A stretch of 64,000 nt of DNA from Escallonia rubra (lineage: Eukaryota; Streptophyta; Magnoliopsida; Escalloniales; Escalloniaceae), in contig JAVXUO010001977.1 of NCBI GenBank assembly GCA_033065855.1, forward strand, positions 434,001 through 498,000, written 5' to 3'. The notes beneath the pieces are model-generated. The model was given only the letters and a program-made list of their open reading frames with translations, ran no database searches and was not told where the DNA came from. Position numbers and translations under genes: made by a program. Shown here piece after piece: positions 58,819 through 64,000 of this stretch (position 1 is the stretch's first letter; every line of letters starts with the position of its first letter).

Positions 58819-60895
58819 TCCCTTCCTCCCTCCCTCCACGGCCACCACATATACCCACCATGGTTGCCACCACTCACCAAATCGAACACCCTAACCCCAC
58901 CCCCCATGCCCCAATTTGATTAGAAGCAAGCCCTAATTCACATCCCTACATTCCACCGACTGGCGATTTACATCTCGTCAATGGAATACGACCGATCTGC
59001 TGGCTATGAAGTCTCAACTGCTGATGTAGGTACTGTCGGCAAGCTCTTGGTGGTTACCTTTAAATTGAGAACAAAAAACTGAAGAGTGGTTGAAGCCAAA
59101 AATTGAAGACAAGGGGAGGGGCAGATAAAACTTTCCATGAAAAAGTCCAACCCTACCCAAAGTATATTTGAGATACCCCGCAAGATGTATACAAAAAAAA
59201 ATGATAAACAATGCCACAGGCCCAAAATATAGAGACAACACTGGAAACCCGGGGATGTACTCACGAGGCAAGAGCATCAAAAACCTAAAGTTCTTAGAAC
59301 AATCTGTTTCATATGACCAATGAAAGAGGGCTCAGTTCTATGATTTAACACATTCTAATTTATTGCATCGGTGTACCTAGGCAACGTATTACAGAGCAGC
59401 ACAGCTTCTGGGGAAGGTTCAGCATATACAGCCTTACCCTCTTTTATTGCACAGAGGCTATATACCTGTTTTGAAACCGTGAGCTTGATGACACAAAACG
59501 GAGCAGCCTTTCCATGGCGCCAAGGCTATGAAAATTATATGCATCGTTTTTTCAAGCAAATTACCTATCACAAGATCCACGATATTTTAAAATCTGGAAG
59601 GGATTTGCACATCATACAGTTACTATATCTAACCTTCTGATAAAACATGAGGTTAACAAAAACAGAAGTAACTCCCATTTTGTCCATCATTACACTCAAC
59701 TTCAGTGCCCGATCACCTCCCTCACCACCATCCCCACAAACTTCGGCTTCCATGTTCAACGCATAAGGTAAGAGAGATGCTTGAAGATTATAATTGAAAG
59801 CTAAATGTGCCCAAAACGTGTTATAGTAAAAACATTAATTTCTGAGCCCTGTAGGTGTCGGCGTATCAGGGAGTGTCGGACACTGACATGCCGGCCAATT
59901 TGAAGAATCTGTGCTTCTTACTGCCGCCCACCCTGGTTGATAAAACGAGCCCAGTATAGTTCATATGCATCTCTTTTGAAATGTGAAACCCAACAAAACA
60001 AAAATCTCCCTTTCTCTCGCCCACACACCCAATAACCAAAGCAATTATTAAAATTTTCGCCAACTCCCTGTCTACAAAAGCCTGTCCACGTTTCCACTCT
60101 TGGATGTCTACAATTTATTATCCACTTTGAAAAAGTCAAGCAATAGTAATATCACATCTCAATCTATACAATGTATACTAAGTAACTCAGGCAAACTGTG
60201 GTCATCTCATTGCCAAGGCCAGATTTTTTTGACAGGTAAAGAAAGTTCTATCAAAGGGCTTCAAACGGATGCATGCACAAAGAATGCCTCACCAAGGCAC
60301 AAACAACCTAAACATCTCGAATGGGAAATAAGTCACCAACTAGAAAACATAAGATGCCCGCTCCAATCTTGTATTTCTCAATCACAACTCACATTTTGTT
60401 TTGAAACAACATTCTGCAAGACGTAGTGCTCGAACTCTTCAAGGTCAACTACATGAAGTATGCCTTGCAATGTAGGTTCAGATGTTCTACAGTTGCACTT
60501 ACATTCTCAAGCATCAGTATTTAAATAAAATTTCAGACAGATTTGTTACAGCTATCTGCCACCTAGTGCAATCTTATTGGGTAACAGTTCAACACATTAT
60601 AAAGCCTCCTATAATTGAACTACAAGAGACTGTTATTCTCAAAAAGAATACAATTACCCCTTTTAGCATCTAGAAACTAAGCCCTAGAATGTCCACAGAC
60701 TAGCATATCACATAATAGCTCCACATCTGTCAGATCATATTTGGAGGAACATTGCAACTATTTCAAGTACCAATAGCATCCCTAGATTAATTTAGCCTCT
60801 CCAAACTCTCTAATAACAGGTCAAACTTATTGTACCAACTGAAACACCTCCTTTTTCATATAAAACATTTAGTATGTGAAAGAATATAGCATATC
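58819..60895. other. Intergenic, no recognised feature
   Basis: AT-rich with no domain-bearing frame. Short frames up to about 108 codons are present but have no recognisable content. Confidence 0.4.
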
Positions 60896-62120
60896 CAGGG
60901 GCGGACGGAATGGGAGGCACAAGTGGGCCGATGCCCACCTGCTTCTCGGTGAATTTTCTATTCTATATGGTATATTTTATCCTTAATGAGAAAAATGCCC
61001 ACCTAAAACTTTTTAAAATGTTTAAAAGAGATATATTTTTAGTCACTTTAGCTATATGAAAATTCTAAAAATAATTAAAAACAAAAGTCTTTTTAGCCAT
61101 TAGAAATGCTAAACTTACTAAATAAAAAAAGTTCTACACTTCAAGTCAACACAAAAATCCCTTATTTTCCATTGTTTTCAAAGTCTCCCTCTTTCCAAAG
61201 CCTGAAAGTCACATAATGGAGAGAGGCACGGAGCACACCGTCTTCTTAGTCCCCTCACTGGCCTTTCGCCCTCAACGCCACGGCCCACTGCCTCCGCCTC
61301 CGGCGACTGACATAGCCGCATAGACGGTAGATTCAATCACGGCAGAGTGGTTGAAGTCGTGATGTATTACTCGAATCATCGATTCATCTATTCCTCCAGC
61401 TTCGTCGATTCATCATGGTGTATTTGCAGCGATACTCTCCTCATATTTTCTTTCCCAAATTATCAGTGTCTCACCTAATTTTCTCCGCGACAATCCCTTT
61501 AGCTTAAAAATCATGAAGAACCCTTTTTTTTCCCAAATATAAAGCCACCATTCTTCCACTGATTACTGGAATTGCTCCACTGCCTCCATGCAAAGTCGCA
61601 AACCCTAGTCTTCCACTTTTAAAGCAAGGTAAGATCTAGACTTCCGGTGTTTATTCTTAGAATTTCTAATTCCTTAAACTTGAACCCTTTCCTTTTTGTT
61701 TCAAATTAGAATTTGATAATTGAGTTTTGGAACTTACAAGTCCCAATTGGGAATTGAGGCCGCTAGTGGGATTCTTAATGTCAGATCGAGATTTTGAATT
61801 TTTATTTTCAGATTGCAATTGCTACTCGTCGGTGGTGAGTGTATAGGTTTCAGATTGAGGTATGTTGGGATTTTTTATTTTGGATTGAGAGATTGACAAT
61901 TGCTGCTTGTGGTTGCAATTAGGAAGTAGGAATTTGGCATTTGGGAGAATTTAGCACTGAATTTGGCATTTGGGAGAATTTAGCACTGAATTTGGCAATT
62001 GGGGTTTGAGAATTTGGAGCTTTCATGAACAAGTTGAATATACTGTCCATCTGACGAATTAGGAAGTTCAAATTGCCGAATTGGAGTTCTTGTTTCTTGC
62101 CCCTTTGGCCCACGTTCATC
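60896..62120. mobile_element. Possible hAT-like element, left end only
   Basis: The sequence caggggcggacggaatggga at 60896 strongly resembles the CAGGGGCG terminus of the hAT element at 32018. The following text (gatgcccacctgcttctcgg, then AT-rich DNA and a CT-rich leader-like part near 61180-61330) parallels its layout. No right terminus or 8-bp duplication was found, so the end given is only a guess. Confidence 0.4.
61931..62005. repeat. 29-bp tandem repeat, about 2.5 copies
   Basis: The unit aatttggcatttgggagaat plus ttagcactg is repeated at 61931 and 61960, with a partial third copy from 61989. Confidence 0.9.
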
Positions 62121-64000
62121 AGTTTGTTATTTGTGTCAGAAACATGTCCTAGCTGACTTACATGTTACAATGTCACTTCCAAGCCACCCTCTTGCTACGG
62201 AACCTAAACAATGAAGACTTTCTAATCCTATAACCATAGCCAAGCCAGATGATATACCCAAATCGGTTCTCTTCACTCATAAAACTCTGGAAATCAGATT
62301 GCCCTCAAGCAAGCGTTTAGATAACTAGTTTTCACAGTAAGCAGGCTGTACAATGTTAAACCTCTTCATAAGTTTCTCGCAAATTTAGTCCACACTTACT
62401 GTCTCTAAAGACTTCACAAAAGGATGGACAGCTTCTCTCGCTATATTTTCCAAGATATTTGACATATCCAAAGGAAATGTTTTCCAACATCTTCTAAATT
62501 AAACATGACTTTCTACTTTATTTCGGCAGCTATTCTCATTAGTATCAATGAAGTGGGTCAAGCAAATATATGAATGCAAAGCTAGGACAGATCAGGAAAG
62601 ATGAAATCCCATTGCCACCTTCTTTATAGTGCACAAAAACAAGACTAGATGTACAACAAAATCGAGAACTGATGATGAAATGTTGTGTTACTCCTTAGAT
62701 CAGTTAACATCTAGGTCTTTTAGCTTCAGGTTAAATGAACAGATTAGCTTATCTGGTCAAATTCCCAAAAAACAAAAAGAATACAAAAGCAGTGTGAGAA
62801 AAAAAATGAAAACCAAACGAAAAGCCTGTTAAGTAACAGTACTGAAACCGTTTGTTTAGTTTGGTCAACCGAATGCGAAAAGCGAAAGAAAAAACAAACA
62901 AAATCCTGAGCGGGCAGAAACTAGACAGAAGAACACCTGCTGGGCACAAGAGTAACACACAATTTCGTGTTGTCTCGTTTAAAATACCAAGCGCTGGTCT
63001 TGAAAAATCAGCATCATACACACAATAGTCTATAATAAGCCAAATCCCCTAAACCCATTATCAAGCCCAGTAAATTCCCACATCAAATCTAATGGACAGT
63101 GAAAGATAGAGCAACATGGCAATAGAATGCCTATGGCCAAGGAAGAGAAAAAAAAAAGCAGAGTCAATAGGGACCCTCTTCAAAATAAATCAATAAACAG
63201 GAAAGCTAATACAACCGGTAAGTGGTGGCAGTGGGCGGTGAGAGAGAGCGAAGCAACAGTAGTGAATAAGCAACACAGGTGCCACTCACATACACCAGAA
63301 CAAATGACCCGCCACACACAACAAGGCTTCCATAGCTCAGCACAATCTCAACAAACATAGCTCACAAACAGAAGTCACGTCTCCCGAGGGATTATATCAT
63401 GCAAAGCTTGATTTCACAACATTTCATCCACGCACGAAAACCATGAATCATAATTTCAACAAAAAAAAGCCCTCTAAAGTCTACAAACGTGCGATTAAGC
63501 CAATACGAAAAGCGCATAAGCTGGTAAAGAGCAAGTCGAAGTGGCTTACGCAGTAAAAGGGCTTTTCTGAACCACCAAAGCAAAGCTTCCTCTTTCTTTC
63601 TCCTCCCTTTCTTCTTTCTTCGGACTGTTGGGGTCTTTGTACAAGTAAGTACTGGGAGACTGAAAACAAGTCGATCAGTAGACTGGCAAATCCTTGGAGC
63701 TCCGATTAGAGAAAGGTCAAATCTGGGGGGAGAAAGTGTGCGCTGATACACAGTGTGGGAGTAGTAAGTAGTATGCAGTATGCCTCACAATCCAGAATGA
63801 AAATGTCAGAAGGGAAGCATCGCCAATTTTGACTTCGGACCGGTTCTTCGTTGTTCATATGTTGCCCGGGATTTCCTGCGGGCCGTACAGTTCAACCCGA
63901 CCCGACCTACCAAATCCGGTTCTTGCGACAATTTTAATTAAGGTCTAATTTATTTTCTCTCAGTTTCACTCGTATAACGACAATAAATGGATAGCTCTCA
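62121..64000. other. Intergenic; possible leader and promoter region of the TGA gene
   Basis: No coding exon was recognised on either strand. CT/GA-rich minus-strand text at about 63560-63640 resembles a plant 5' leader, so the TGA transcript may start near 63700-63800, but this is conjecture. Confidence 0.3.

Overview
This 64 kb window is plant nuclear DNA from a eudicot. The evidence is intron-bearing genes with canonical GT-AG junctions, a class II TGA bZIP factor, a flavonoid 3',5'-hydroxylase locus, a plant-specific coiled-coil protein, and a dense cover of plant-type transposable elements (Tat-lineage Ty3/gypsy, hAT, Stowaway-like and PIF/Harbinger-like elements, L1-type LINEs). An asterid or other woody flavonoid-rich eudicot is plausible, but the species cannot be named from the sequence. 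I saw no rRNA or tRNA gene, CRISPR array or bacterial feature.

Layout. 1-8665: the 3' part of a Tat-lineage Ty3/gypsy retrotransposon. Its gag-pol carries five nonsense codons and three frameshifts. A separate three-exon gene lies on the opposite strand between pol and the 3' LTR. 8666-9247: an LTR-like remnant. 9248-16510: a mosaic of broken gene pieces (plant mobile domain gene; copied exons of the gene at 24-30.6 kb; carboxylesterase; an unidentified exon pair split by a TIR element; V-ATPase subunit H; ent-kaurene oxidase). 17420-19320: a flavonoid 3',5'-hydroxylase gene that is recognisable end to end but has a frameshift and a premature stop. 19649-about 23170: a large GC-rich, LTR-like block of nested tandem repeats. 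24009-30624 (minus): an intact seven-exon gene for a 328-residue coiled-coil protein. 30625-38555: intergenic DNA with a hAT element bearing perfect 8-bp target duplications, a second hAT-like element inserted in one copy of a local duplication, and a Stowaway-like MITE. 38556-56551 (minus): an intact eight-exon class II TGA gene (327 residues), stretched to 18 kb by intron insertions: a solo LTR, a LINE with an 11-bp target duplication, a gypsy remnant with two LTRs, and a LINE fragment. 56552-64000: upstream DNA with short tandem duplications and a hAT-like end.

The two clearly functional host genes are both on the minus strand. Exon boundaries were worked out by hand from splice signals and reading phase; in both genes all phases agree and the spliced length is an exact multiple of three. 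The most unusual coding feature is the intron-containing antisense gene of the retrotransposon, which is far better preserved than the gag-pol beside it. I found no convincing wholly new molecular system.
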